DNA of 64,000 nucleotides from Bacteroidales bacterium (GTDB taxonomy: Bacteria > Bacteroidota > Bacteroidia > Bacteroidales > Muribaculaceae), in NCBI GenBank assembly GCA_015061055.1, contig SUXH01000005.1:62001-126000 (forward strand). The letters run 5' to 3'. This document shows positions 45,692 to 54,359 of this stretch, piece by piece; within the stretch, counting starts at the first letter, position 1; the number at the start of each line of letters is the position of its first letter. The notes under the pieces were generated by a model. That model did not search any database. It was given only the letters and a program-made list of their open reading frames with translations, and was not told the origin of the DNA. The translations under genes and the position numbers were made by a program.

Positions 45692-46326
45692 CAATTGTAA
45701 GTCGCAATTTCACTGCCGAAGCTGTGATACTTGCCGATGGCGACTACCCAAGCCATTCAGAGCCTTGTGCTGTGTTGCAAGATACTGCTTTTGTGGCGTG
45801 TTGTGACGGAGCGGTAGATGCTTATGTGGAGCATGGAGGTGTACCAAACTTAATAGTTGGTGATGGTGATTCTATTTCAAAACAAAATAGAGAGCGTTTT
45901 CAATCGATTCTTGTGAAAATAGACGAACAAGAAACGAACGACCTTACAAAAACTGTGAAACAACTTCTTCAACGAGGAATTTCTCGTATAGCGATAGTGG
46001 GAGCAACCGGTAAAAGAGAAGATCACACACTTGGAAATATATCACTTCTTCTCGAATATATGAGAATGGGTGCAGAGGTGCGAATGTATACCGACTATGG
46101 CGTGTTTGTACCAATGTGTGATGATGCGCAATTTGAGACATTTCCACGTCAACAAGTGTCAATATTCAATTTTGGTGCAACAGGATTGCGTGCTGAGGGG
46201 CTTGAATATCCATTAAGTGATTTTACCTTGTGGTGGCAGGGAACACTAAATCAGAGTAAGTCCAATCTGTTTACACTCTTTGCTTCCGGTGATTACATTA
46301 TCTTCCTTTCCCATAATGCAAAATAG
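45670..46326 (+). CDS. Thiamine pyrophosphokinase
   Basis: The 218-residue enzyme pyrophosphorylates thiamine to TPP. It shows LIVGDGDSISKQ, DEQETNDLTKTV and GATGKREDHTLGN, the conserved substrate and Mg/ATP-site motifs, followed by a C-terminal TPK_B1-type beta domain with SxSNxF. The start lies inside pnuT (22-bp overlap), implying coupled translation. It makes the ligand that closes the riboswitch at the head of the operon, a feedback loop. Confidence 0.94.
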   Translation: MEKNDEITIVSRNFTAEAVILADGDYPSHSEPCAVLQDTAFVACCDGAVDAYVEHGGVPNLIVGDGDSISKQNRERFQSILVKIDEQETNDLTKTVKQLLQRGISRIAIVGATGKREDHTLGNISLLLEYMRMGAEVRMYTDYGVFVPMCDDAQFETFPRQQVSIFNFGATGLRAEGLEYPLSDFTLWWQGTLNQSKSNLFTLFASGDYIIFLSHNAK

Positions 46327-46369
46327 GGAATAAAAGTAATATTAGCGATAAAATATAATTGGAAATGCT

Positions 46370-46377
46370 TATCTTTG
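46370..46377 (+). promoter_or_regulatory. -7 promoter element of mfd
   Basis: TATCTTTG matches TAnnTTTG and lies 25 bp before the mfd ATG. No -33 TTG was found at normal spacing. Confidence 0.45.
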
Positions 46378-46402
46378 TATCAATATATAGTATTATATTG
46401 AA

Positions 46403-49400
46403 ATGAAGATAGAGGAACTATGCACTGAATTGTGCCCCGAAGCAAGGGTGCAGGCAGTGATTGAATTGTTGAAAGGTCGAAAGCCAATGAAACGAGTAAT
46501 CGATGGACTTGCGGGTTCGTCGGCTGCAGTGCTGTTCTCTCGTCTGCCGAAGCAAAAAACGCCATATTTGGTGGTGTGTAATGACCTTGATGAAGCAGGC
46601 TATATGTATCACGACTTGTGCCAAATAAACGGAGAGTCGAAAGTGCTTATATTTCCTTCGGGTTACAAACGTGATATCAAATACGGTCAGATAGATGCAC
46701 CTTCGGAAATATTGCGTACAGAAGTTCTGAATAAGTGGTATAATGACCCTGGAGTACGTTGGGTGATAACATATCCCGAAGCACTTGCCGAACAAGTGTC
46801 GTCGAAGAAGGAGATAGATGATACCACAATAACATTGGTGAAAGGAAACGAATATGACTTGACTGAGTTGTCGAAACAATTGTTTGCCAATGGTTTTGTG
46901 AAAGTGGATTATGTGTATGAGCCGGGTCAATATGCAATTCGTGGTTCGATTGTCGATGTATATTCGTATTCAAATGAATTGCCTTATCGAGTGGATTTTT
47001 TTGGAGATGAGGTGGACACGATAAGAGAGTTTAGTGTGGAAACTCAACTCTCGGAACGTCAACTTGATTCGATATTTATTCTTGGCGGTTCTTGTGTAGA
47101 AACATCAAAGGGAACATCTTTGTTGGAATATGTGGGCGATGAAACCATATTGTTGTGTAGTGATGCTGATTGGCTATGCAGTCGCATCAAAGCGATAGGT
47201 GAATCACGAATGTCGACGAGTGCTATAATAGCCGATGAAGGAGATAAAGATGCGATGAAAAAGATAGTTGATGTCGATGGTTTCATAAGTCGTTTCAACG
47301 AATTAAAGCGTATCGATTTCAATCCGAGTGAAAGTGAGCCGATTGTTGGTGGAAAATTGTCGCTTCATTGCACTCCGCAAGGTATATATCACAAGAATTT
47401 TGAGTTGATAAGTGAGTCGTTCCACGATTTTATGGAACGAGGTTACAAGATATTTATCCTTTCGGATAGTGAGAAACAGATAGAGCGTTTGCGCCTAATT
47501 TTTGAGGACCGAAATGACAGGATAGTATTCACTCCGGTAACTCGTACGCTTCACAGCGGATATATTGATAGTGATTTGAAGGTGTGTGTGTTTACGGATC
47601 ATCAAATCTTCGACCGTTTTCACAAATACAACCTTAAGAGTGATCGTGCTCGTTCGGGTAAATTGGCACTTTCACTCAAGGAACTTAATCAAATAGAGGC
47701 CGGCGATTATATAGTACACGTAGATCATGGAGTAGGTAAGTTTTGCGGTCTTGTGCGCACTCCTGTAAATGGTGTGATGAAAGAAATGATAAAGTTGTCA
47801 TATCTAAACGATGATTTTGTTTTTGTGTCGATTCACGCATTGCATAAATTGTCGAAATACAGAGGAAAGGAGGGTGTTCCGCCAAAACTTAATAGAATCG
47901 GTTCGGGTGCTTGGAACAAGATGAAGGAGCGCACAAAGAGCAAGTTGAAAGACATAGCTCGCGATCTTATCAAACTATATGCTGCACGCAAGGAAGAGAA
48001 GGGTTTTGCCTATTCGCCCGATGGGTATCTGCAACAAGAGCTTGAAGCATCTTTTGTATATGAAGATACCCCCGACCAAATTAAGGCTACAGCTGCAGTG
48101 AAAGCTGATATGGAAAGTGAACGACCTATGGATCGCCTTATATGTGGTGATGTAGGATTCGGAAAGACCGAAGTGGCTATACGTGCTGCATTCAAGGCCG
48201 CTACCGATGGTAAGCAAACTGCAGTGCTTGTGCCTACAACAGTGCTTGCTTATCAGCACTTCAATACGTTCAAGGAACGACTTGCCAACTTCCCTGTAAA
48301 GGTGGAATATATAAGTAGAGCTCGCAAACCTAAGGATATAAAACGAATATTGAACGAACTTGCCGAAGGTAAGGTAGATATTCTTATAGGTACGCATAAA
48401 CTTATTGGTAAAGGTGTTGTTTTCAAGGATTTGGGGCTTCTTGTGGTAGATGAGGAGCAGAAGTTCGGTGTGGCAGTTAAGGAGAAGTTGAAGCAGATGA
48501 AGGTTAATGTGGATACACTCACAATGAGTGCAACCCCTATACCTCGAACTCTGCAATTCTCTCTGATGGGTGCACGTGATTTGAGTGCAATCACTACACC
48601 TCCGGCTAATCGTTATCCGATTCTTACTTCGGTGAACACTATAAATGATGATATAGTGCGAGAAGCAATCGATTTCGAAATGTCGCGAAACGGGCAGATA
48701 TTTATCGTGAATAATCGTATAGAGGGCTTGTATGATATAAGAGCGATGATAAATCGCCTTGTTCCAGATGCTCGTGTCGTGGTGGGGCATGGACAGATGC
48801 CACCCGAACAGCTTGAACAAGCCATAATAGATTTCACTAATCACGACTATGATGTGCTTCTTGCCACGACGATTATAGAATCGGGGATAGATATGCCCAA
48901 TGTGAACACGATAATAATCAATAATGCTCATAATTTTGGTTTGAGTGAATTGCATCAACTTCGTGGTAGAGTGGGACGAAGTTCACGCAAAGCATTTTGT
49001 TACTTGTTGGTTCCTCCCGGACGTCCGTTAACCCCGGTGGCTCGTCGCAGATTGCAAGCTATAGAGAGTTTTGCGGAACTTGGCAGCGGTATTCATATAG
49101 CTATGCAGGACCTTGACATAAGAGGAGCCGGCAATCTACTTGGAGCCGAGCAGAGTGGGTTTATTGCCGATTTAGGATATGAAACATATCAGAAGATTCT
49201 CAAGGAAGCAGTGCTTGAACTGAAAACGGAAGAGTTTAGCGATGTGTTTGATGATGAAAAGAAGCAAAGACAGGCTCTCAACGAAGAAGAAGTGTCGTAT
49301 GTGGCCGATTGTACAGTGGAAACCGATATGGACCTATATTTGCCTCAAACGTATGTGCCTCAAGAGAGTGAGCGCATAAATCTATATCAAGAACTTGATA

Positions 49401-49765
49401 ATATGGAACGAGAAACCGATGTGATGGCGTTCCGTAGTCGCCTTGAGGACCGATTTGGAAAAATTCCTCGTGAAGCCAACGAACTGATTCGTATTGTTAG
49501 TCTACGACGATTGGCTCGTACGCTAGGGATAGAGAAAGTGGCATTGAAACAGAAAAATATGTATATCTATTTCGTTGGCGATGAGAATAAGGCTTACTAT
49601 GAGTCGCCGGCATTTGGCAAGATATTGCATTATTTGCAAGAAGATATGCAACGTTGCAAATTGCGTGAGGTGAATGGAAAGCGTTCGATTCTTATCGAAG
49701 CTGTGCGCAGTGTGCAGGAGGCTATAGGGGTGTTGTCGTCGATGTCGTCGATGACTGCTATTTGA
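46403..49765 (+). CDS. mfd: Transcription-repair coupling factor Mfd
   Basis: The 1120-residue protein has an N-terminal UvrB-like damage-recruitment module (about 1-330) and an RNA-polymerase-interacting domain (about 425-500, GDYIVHVDHGVGKF). The RecG-like translocase has Walker A GDVGFGKTEVA near 582, DEEQ, TATPIPRTL and motif VI around LRGRVGRSS. A C-terminal TRCF domain completes it. It removes RNA polymerase stalled at lesions and recruits UvrA. Full length for the family. Confidence 0.98.
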   Translation: MKIEELCTELCPEARVQAVIELLKGRKPMKRVIDGLAGSSAAVLFSRLPKQKTPYLVVCNDLDEAGYMYHDLCQINGESKVLIFPSGYKRDIKYGQIDAPSEILRTEVLNKWYNDPGVRWVITYPEALAEQVSSKKEIDDTTITLVKGNEYDLTELSKQLFANGFVKVDYVYEPGQYAIRGSIVDVYSYSNELPYRVDFFGDEVDTIREFSVETQLSERQLDSIFILGGSCVETSKGTSLLEYVGDETILLCSDADWLCSRIKAIGESRMSTSAIIADEGDKDAMKKIVDVDGFISRFNELKRIDFNPSESEPIVGGKLSLHCTPQGIYHKNFELISESFHDFMERGYKIFILSDSEKQIERLRLIFEDRNDRIVFTPVTRTLHSGYIDSDLKVCVFTDHQIFDRFHKYNLKSDRARSGKLALSLKELNQIEAGDYIVHVDHGVGKFCGLVRTPVNGVMKEMIKLSYLNDDFVFVSIHALHKLSKYRGKEGVPPKLNRIGSGAWNKMKERTKSKLKDIARDLIKLYAARKEEKGFAYSPDGYLQQELEASFVYEDTPDQIKATAAVKADMESERPMDRLICGDVGFGKTEVAIRAAFKAATDGKQTAVLVPTTVLAYQHFNTFKERLANFPVKVEYISRARKPKDIKRILNELAEGKVDILIGTHKLIGKGVVFKDLGLLVVDEEQKFGVAVKEKLKQMKVNVDTLTMSATPIPRTLQFSLMGARDLSAITTPPANRYPILTSVNTINDDIVREAIDFEMSRNGQIFIVNNRIEGLYDIRAMINRLVPDARVVVGHGQMPPEQLEQAIIDFTNHDYDVLLATTIIESGIDMPNVNTIIINNAHNFGLSELHQLRGRVGRSSRKAFCYLLVPPGRPLTPVARRRLQAIESFAELGSGIHIAMQDLDIRGAGNLLGAEQSGFIADLGYETYQKILKEAVLELKTEEFSDVFDDEKKQRQALNEEEVSYVADCTVETDMDLYLPQTYVPQESERINLYQELDNMERETDVMAFRSRLEDRFGKIPREANELIRIVSLRRLARTLGIEKVALKQKNMYIYFVGDENKAYYESPAFGKILHYLQEDMQRCKLREVNGKRSILIEAVRSVQEAIGVLSSMSSMTAI

Positions 49766-49803
49766 AAAGACAAAGAGTATTAACTATATAAAATTATTAT
49801 ATT

Positions 49804-50121
49804 ATGAAAAAAATTATGTGTTGTGTGGCAGTTGTGGCATTATTGATGTCGCTGTCAGCTTGTGAAGGTTCCGAAAAGAATACGTCAAAAGAGGTGGATA
49901 AAATTGTGAAGAAAGTGGAAAAAACCACCGAAGATGTAGGCGAAAAAATAGAGGACTTCGCTGATGATGTGGAGAAAGATGCAGAGAAGGCTGCAAAGCA
50001 GGTGAGTGAAAAAGCCGAAGATGTGGCAGAAGAAATTGAAAAGAAGGCCGAAGAACTAGATGAGAAAATGAAGAGGAAGGCCGAAGAATTGAGGAGACGT
50101 AAAGCAAGGGAAATGAGATAA
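49804..50121 (+). CDS. Small charged coiled-coil lipoprotein
   Basis: The 105-residue protein has a lipobox SLSAC (Cys20). A continuous amphipathic, Lys/Glu-rich helix follows, with 11-residue-like periodic repeats (EDVGEKIEDFADDVEKDAEK), and a basic tail (RRRKAREMR) closes it. It resembles apolipoprotein-like or LEA-like small lipoproteins and may sit in the outer membrane, touching peptidoglycan or lipid. The true function is unknown. It lies 38 bp after mfd and ends at a hairpin. Confidence 0.75.
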   Translation: MKKIMCCVAVVALLMSLSACEGSEKNTSKEVDKIVKKVEKTTEDVGEKIEDFADDVEKDAEKAAKQVSEKAEDVAEEIEKKAEELDEKMKRKAEELRRRKAREMR

Positions 50122-50134
50122 TAAGCTATGTAAG

Positions 50135-50160
50135 ATTAGGGAATTTAAGTTCCCTAATTT
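50135..50160 (+). terminator. Probable terminator after the small lipoprotein gene
   Basis: A 9-bp stem ATTAGGGAA/TTCCCTAAT (50135-50143 with 50150-50158) is followed by a TTTATTATTT tract. Confidence 0.6.
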
Positions 50161-50449
50161 TATTATTTGTACTGATGTTATCTAAAAAAGGAAAATTTAA
50201 TAGAAATATTATAATTAAAAGGCGTGGAAAGTCTAATTTTGCCAAGTTCTTTTAAAAAATATGAGTATTATAATTGAGTGATTTCTTGAGAATGATTGAG
50301 AATGAGATTTGAAATTGTAAAATAAACCAAAAAATCGAGATTAAATCAAAAAAAATGCTGTACCTTTGCAAAGTTTTTTCAAAAACATGCATTGGCGTGA
50401 GCTATTGCGTTGCATATCGGAAGATAATTAATTATAAAAATATTATTTT
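50161..50449. other. AT-rich intergenic region before the anion transporter
   Basis: No coding frame was seen. The stretch holds only the TACCTTTG element at 50361-50368 and a leader of about 80 nt that may carry regulation. No recognised riboswitch was seen. Confidence 0.5.
50361..50368 (+). promoter_or_regulatory. -7 promoter element of the anion transporter
   Basis: TACCTTTG fits TAnnTTTG. It lies 81 bp upstream of the ATG at 50450. Confidence 0.45.
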
Positions 50450-51979
50450 ATGTTAAAGAAATTTCACGGTGCGCACTTGATGGAAGCTCTTCATAGAAAG
50501 AAGCTTCGTGACTTGCTATCGAAAGAATTGTTAGCATCTCGTCTTGTGAAGATTTTCATTGCTTCGTTGGCAATGATTACTTTGTGGGTAATACCTGTAA
50601 CTGCATTTGGCGTTGACGGTTTAACCCTTGTTCAACAGCGAGTAATCGCTATCTTTGTTTTTGCAATCTTGATGTGGATTTTCAATGCAATCCCTGCATG
50701 GACAACATCAACGTTTGTTGTGGTATTGTTGCTTTTCTGTACTTCGGACAGCAGTTTGTGGTTTTTCCGCGAAGGTATTCCAACCGAAGAACTAGGTAAG
50801 CTGACCAGCTACAAGTCGCTTATGGCTTGTTTTGCCGACCCAATTATTATGCTATTCATCGGTGGTTTTATCATTGCTATCGCAGCAACAAAGACAGGTC
50901 TTGATGTGATGCTTGCAAAGGTGATGTTGAAGCCTTTCGGAACACAATCAAAATATGTACTTCTTGGTTTTATCACTGTTACAGCAGTGTTCTCAATGTT
51001 CTTGAGTAACACAGCAACAGCAGCGATGATGCTTACATTCCTTGCTCCTGTGCTAAAGGCACTTCCAGCCGATGGCAAAGGAAAGATAGGTCTTGCATTG
51101 GCAATCCCTGTTGCAGCTAACGTGGGCGGTATAGGAACACCAATCGGTACACCTCCCAATGCTATCGCTCTTAAGTACCTAAATGGTGCAATTGAAGATG
51201 GCGGTATGGGATTGAATATCGGATTCGGTGAATGGATGGCATTTATGATTCCTTTCACATTGGTACTTGTATTATTCTCATGGGTGCTTCTATTGAAGTT
51301 GTTCCCATTCAAGCAAAAGACTATCACACTTGAAATTCAAGGTGAAGCGAAGAAAGACTGGCGTTCAATCGTAGTTTATATTACATTTGCAATTACAGTG
51401 CTTCTATGGGTTCTTGATAAGTATACAGGAGTAAACTCTAATGTAGTAGCAATGCTTCCGGTAGGTGTATTCTGTGTGATAGGTGTTATTACACGTCGTG
51501 ACCTTGAAGAAATCAGCTGGGGTGTGCTTTGGATGGTAGCCGGTGGTTTTGCACTTGGTGTAGCTTTGAATCAAACCGGTCTTGCTACAGCTCTAATCGG
51601 TGCTATCCCATTCGGTCAATGGTCTCCACTATTGGTAATCATCGGTTCCGGTTTGATTTGCTACGCAATGGCAAACTTTATTTCTCACACTGCAACAGCC
51701 AACCTTCTTGTGCCAATCTTGGCCGTGGTGGGTGGTAGTATCGCAACCTCTCTTGCTCCTCTTGGTGGCGTTACAGCGTTGCTTATCGGTGTGGCTATCG
51801 CATCTTCTCTTGGTATGGTGCTTCCTATCAGTACACCACCGAATGCAATGGCAGCAGCAACAGGTCTTATCGAACAAAAGGATATGGCTAAGGTGGGTAT
51901 CATCATCGGTCTTGTAGGTTTGGTGCTTGGTTACATTATGCTTTACTTCCTTGGTTCAAATGGTATAATCGGAGGTTAA
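50450..51979 (+). CDS. SLC13/DASS-type sodium:anion symporter
   Basis: The 509-residue membrane protein has about 11-12 helices and a two-fold repeat. Each half has a signature: SNTATAAMM with GTPIGTPPNAIAL in the first, SHTATANLL with STPPNAMAA in the second. The SNT and GTPPN elements build the sodium and carboxylate or sulfate sites of DASS transporters. The substrate is probably a dicarboxylate (succinate, fumarate) or sulfate and cannot be settled from sequence. A porin gene follows after a hairpin. Confidence 0.92.
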   Translation: MLKKFHGAHLMEALHRKKLRDLLSKELLASRLVKIFIASLAMITLWVIPVTAFGVDGLTLVQQRVIAIFVFAILMWIFNAIPAWTTSTFVVVLLLFCTSDSSLWFFREGIPTEELGKLTSYKSLMACFADPIIMLFIGGFIIAIAATKTGLDVMLAKVMLKPFGTQSKYVLLGFITVTAVFSMFLSNTATAAMMLTFLAPVLKALPADGKGKIGLALAIPVAANVGGIGTPIGTPPNAIALKYLNGAIEDGGMGLNIGFGEWMAFMIPFTLVLVLFSWVLLLKLFPFKQKTITLEIQGEAKKDWRSIVVYITFAITVLLWVLDKYTGVNSNVVAMLPVGVFCVIGVITRRDLEEISWGVLWMVAGGFALGVALNQTGLATALIGAIPFGQWSPLLVIIGSGLICYAMANFISHTATANLLVPILAVVGGSIATSLAPLGGVTALLIGVAIASSLGMVLPISTPPNAMAAATGLIEQKDMAKVGIIIGLVGLVLGYIMLYFLGSNGIIGG

Positions 51980-52000
51980 TTGATTAATATACATTAATGA

Positions 52001-52042
52001 AAGAAGCTGTAGCATCGGGACAGATGCCGACAGCTTCTTTTT
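52001..52042 (+). terminator. Terminator/attenuator hairpin between transporter and porin
   Basis: A perfect 10-bp stem AAGAAGCTGT/ACAGCTTCTT (52001-52010 with 52030-52039) encloses a further short GCATC..GATGC pairing and ends in a TTTTT run. It ends only 14 bp before the porin ATG. Confidence 0.75.
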
Positions 52043-52055
52043 GATTGAAAGTAAT

Positions 52056-53270
52056 ATGAAGAAAATAACATTAATAATGCTTTTTGTGGCTATGGCGATG
52101 AGTGCTGTGGCTCAAAAGAAGGGTTTTGAATATAAAATTTATGGACAAGTGCGTGCAGACTTGTTCTATAATAGTCGTGCGAATGAGGAAAGTGTAGATG
52201 GTCTTTTCTACAATTATCCAAAGGACTACAACTATGATGCTGTAGGCGAGGATTTGAATGCACAACCACAAGGTAATATGTATATGCTTTATACTCGTCT
52301 TGGTCTTGATGTTAAAGGTCCAAAACTTGGTGATGCTACTACTTCGGCAAAGATAGAATTCGACTTTAGAGGTTCAGGTACAACATTATCGGTTGTACGT
52401 CTACGTCACGCATATTTGAATCTTAATTGGGGTGCTTCGTCGGTGCTTGTGGGACAGACTTGGAATCCTCTTTATGGAGATGTGGCTCCTCAAATTCTTA
52501 ACTTGAATATGGGTGCTCCATTCCAACCATTCGGCCGCGCTCAGCAGGTACGTTATCGCTATAATGCAGCGGGAGTGCAGTTGACAGCTGCAGCGCTTTG
52601 GCAATCGCAATATCTTTCAAACGGACCCGATGGCAAGAGTAACAAGTATATTAAAAACAGCCTTGTTCCTGAATTCTATTTTGGAGTTGACCACAAGACA
52701 AGCAATTTCCTAATTGGTGCAGGTGTTGATGTGCTGTCTCTTGTGCCACGCACACAAGCTACAGTAGATGGTAAAGTGTATAAGGTAAGCGAACGCATTA
52801 CATCTGTATCAGGTGAAGTTCATATGAAATATACTTCTCCATTGTGGTTTGTTGCTGCAAAGAGTGTGCTTGGCTCAAATCTTACACAAGTGTCAATGCT
52901 TGGTGGATATGGTGTTAAGTCTACTGATGCTGTAACCGGTGAACAAAAATACAGTCCTAATCGCAACAGCTCGTCGTGGGTCAATGTGGTGTATGGAAAG
53001 AAGTGGAAAGCAGGTGTTTTTGCAGGTTATATGAAGAATCTTGGCACTGATGATGCTGTAACTAAGATGTATGGCACCGGTACCAATGTAGACCAACTTG
53101 TAAGTGGCTCTCTTGAGTTGACTTACAATCTTCCTCATTGGAAGATAGGTGTGGAATATAATCACACTAAGGCTTGGTATGGTTCATTGGATAATTCAAA
53201 TGGTAAGATTGTGAACACGCACGATGTAGCCAATAATCGTTTTGTGGCAAGTGTGCTATATATGTTCTAA
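52056..53270 (+). CDS. Outer-membrane porin
   Basis: The 404-residue protein has a signal peptide cut after SAVAQ. It is made of alternating beta strands (FEYKIYGQVRADLFYNS, SAKIEFDFRG, LRHAYLNLNWGASSVLVGQ) ending in VLYMF, typical of a trimeric 16-strand-like porin related to the DcaP or phosphate-selective group. Its position behind the DASS transporter suggests it brings the same anion through the outer membrane. ATG 52056 (MKKITL) is preferred to a start 15 bp upstream because it begins the signal peptide. Confidence 0.85.
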   Translation: MKKITLIMLFVAMAMSAVAQKKGFEYKIYGQVRADLFYNSRANEESVDGLFYNYPKDYNYDAVGEDLNAQPQGNMYMLYTRLGLDVKGPKLGDATTSAKIEFDFRGSGTTLSVVRLRHAYLNLNWGASSVLVGQTWNPLYGDVAPQILNLNMGAPFQPFGRAQQVRYRYNAAGVQLTAAALWQSQYLSNGPDGKSNKYIKNSLVPEFYFGVDHKTSNFLIGAGVDVLSLVPRTQATVDGKVYKVSERITSVSGEVHMKYTSPLWFVAAKSVLGSNLTQVSMLGGYGVKSTDAVTGEQKYSPNRNSSSWVNVVYGKKWKAGVFAGYMKNLGTDDAVTKMYGTGTNVDQLVSGSLELTYNLPHWKIGVEYNHTKAWYGSLDNSNGKIVNTHDVANNRFVASVLYMF

Positions 53271-53329
53271 TTCTCGTGAATTAAGGATTATCGGTATTCG
53301 ATAAAACTTTTTTTGAAAAAAGAAAAATT

Positions 53330-53363
53330 AGGGCTGATTCTATTTTATAGTTTCAGCCCTTTG
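53330..53363 (+). terminator. Terminator after the porin gene
   Basis: An 8-bp stem AGGGCTGA/TCAGCCCT (53330-53337 with 53353-53360) lies 60 bp after the stop codon, with a T-containing tail. Confidence 0.6.
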
Positions 53364-53427
53364 TTGTTATCAGCGGGTAAAGCCGGTTGGTTAATAGTGG
53401 TTTTGGGTATAGCTACTGTATGAACCT

Positions 53428-53651
53428 AAATATAATGCTGGAGGCATAAATCACGTATTAACCGCGCGTAAGAAAACCATCGGTTTTCGCCACGTGCGGA
53501 AAGGGACACAAAAAAATAAGTTTCTGAAAGAAACCATATCATCGAGATGAAATGGCACTCTACAAGTGCTGTGTGGTATGGACCTATAACCGCACGTGGC
53601 ACTGCGTTTACGCGCGGTTAATATGCAATATAATGCTTTCAGCATTATATT
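53428..53651. repeat. Nested inverted-repeat element (MITE-like or structured RNA)
   Basis: The outer arms are a perfect 15-bp inverted repeat, ATTAACCGCGCGTAA at 53457-53471 and its complement at 53608-53622. The inner arms are a perfect 11-bp repeat, GCCACGTGCGG at 53489-53499 and its complement at 53590-53600. Smaller hairpins lie within (53472-53488) and after the element (53627-53651, 11-bp stem AATATAATGCT). A related ATAATGC sequence lies on the left side near 53432. There is no transposase and no open frame. The GC-rich arms stand out in an AT-rich gap. It could be a MITE, a REP-like palindrome, or a folded RNA. Confidence 0.65.
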
Positions 53652-53989
53652 GTCGATTCTATTGGCGTGAAGCTTATAAATACATCGCATAGTATTGCAA
53701 GTAACTTTATGCCTAATTTTTTCTTTTGCCAACCGTATATATCTGCTGAGCCGAATTTCCTCAATGGCACAACTCAGACACTGCAAAGCTGTTCTTTCTA
53801 CCAATTTTTGAAAATAAGAAATCGAATAAAGGGTATTGATTCTGATAATAAGCGCTTTGCAAAATGGGCTAAAGCACTTATTTTTGGACTAATTCGCGTT
53901 TTATGCTATAAAACAGACCCTAAAATTTTGGATTATATATATATATATATATATTCGCACAATTTTTAACATTTAATACTAATTTTATC
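53652..53989. other. AT-rich spacer with TA dinucleotide run
   Basis: No convincing gene was seen; a 100-codon frame here is rejected because of its composition. An alternating TA tract runs from about 53934 to 53954, shortly before the next start codon. Confidence 0.5.
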
Positions 53990-54349
53990 ATGAATAAATT
54001 CGAGGATGCTATTGATAATTGTCTTTACAGCACCGATTGGTATGAGTATAGATGTAATCTTGCAAGGGTAGTTGAAGAATATATCCAGAAACCTGATTGT
54101 AATTGGTATCATATTTATGAAAAGGACTCAGGTGATACAAAATTTCGCAGTATTGCGTTTTATATTTACGAGTCACTTTATGTATGGACGGATACTGTTG
54201 TTGATGGAAAAATTGAAAGTTCTCAATTAGATAAGCCTTACAATGACCATGTAGCTCATGTTATGTATTGCAATGTGCATGGGGCACCACCATTTGCACC
54301 TTTGCTTTTCAAATTAATTGATAACAAGGAAATTACTCAAATCTGCTAA
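53990..54349 (+). CDS. Hypothetical protein, first of an AT-rich orphan pair
   Basis: The 119-residue soluble protein is rich in Tyr, Trp and Asp (WYHIYEKDSGDTKFRSIAFY). It has no signal peptide, membrane segment or recognised motif. The gene is much AT-richer than the flanking porin and kor genes. The second gene starts 10 bp after its stop, so they form a two-gene operon. It could be an immunity-type or partner protein for the larger neighbour, but nothing in the sequence proves it. Confidence 0.65.
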   Translation: MNKFEDAIDNCLYSTDWYEYRCNLARVVEEYIQKPDCNWYHIYEKDSGDTKFRSIAFYIYESLYVWTDTVVDGKIESSQLDKPYNDHVAHVMYCNVHGAPPFAPLLFKLIDNKEITQIC

Positions 54350-54359
54350 TTTTTTAGAT

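Noticed and set aside
47975..48958. 327-codon open frame antisense to mfd
   Set aside because: It lies wholly within the conserved translocase domain of mfd. Its Cys/His/Ser-rich composition is typical of a shadow frame.
53934..53954. TA repeat as a CRISPR or satellite repeat
   Set aside because: It is a plain dinucleotide tract without spacers.
53667..53969. 100-codon open frame after the inverted-repeat element
   Set aside because: It has no recognisable similarity, ends in a low-complexity Tyr-Ile run encoded by the TA tract, and begins inside a structured non-coding region.
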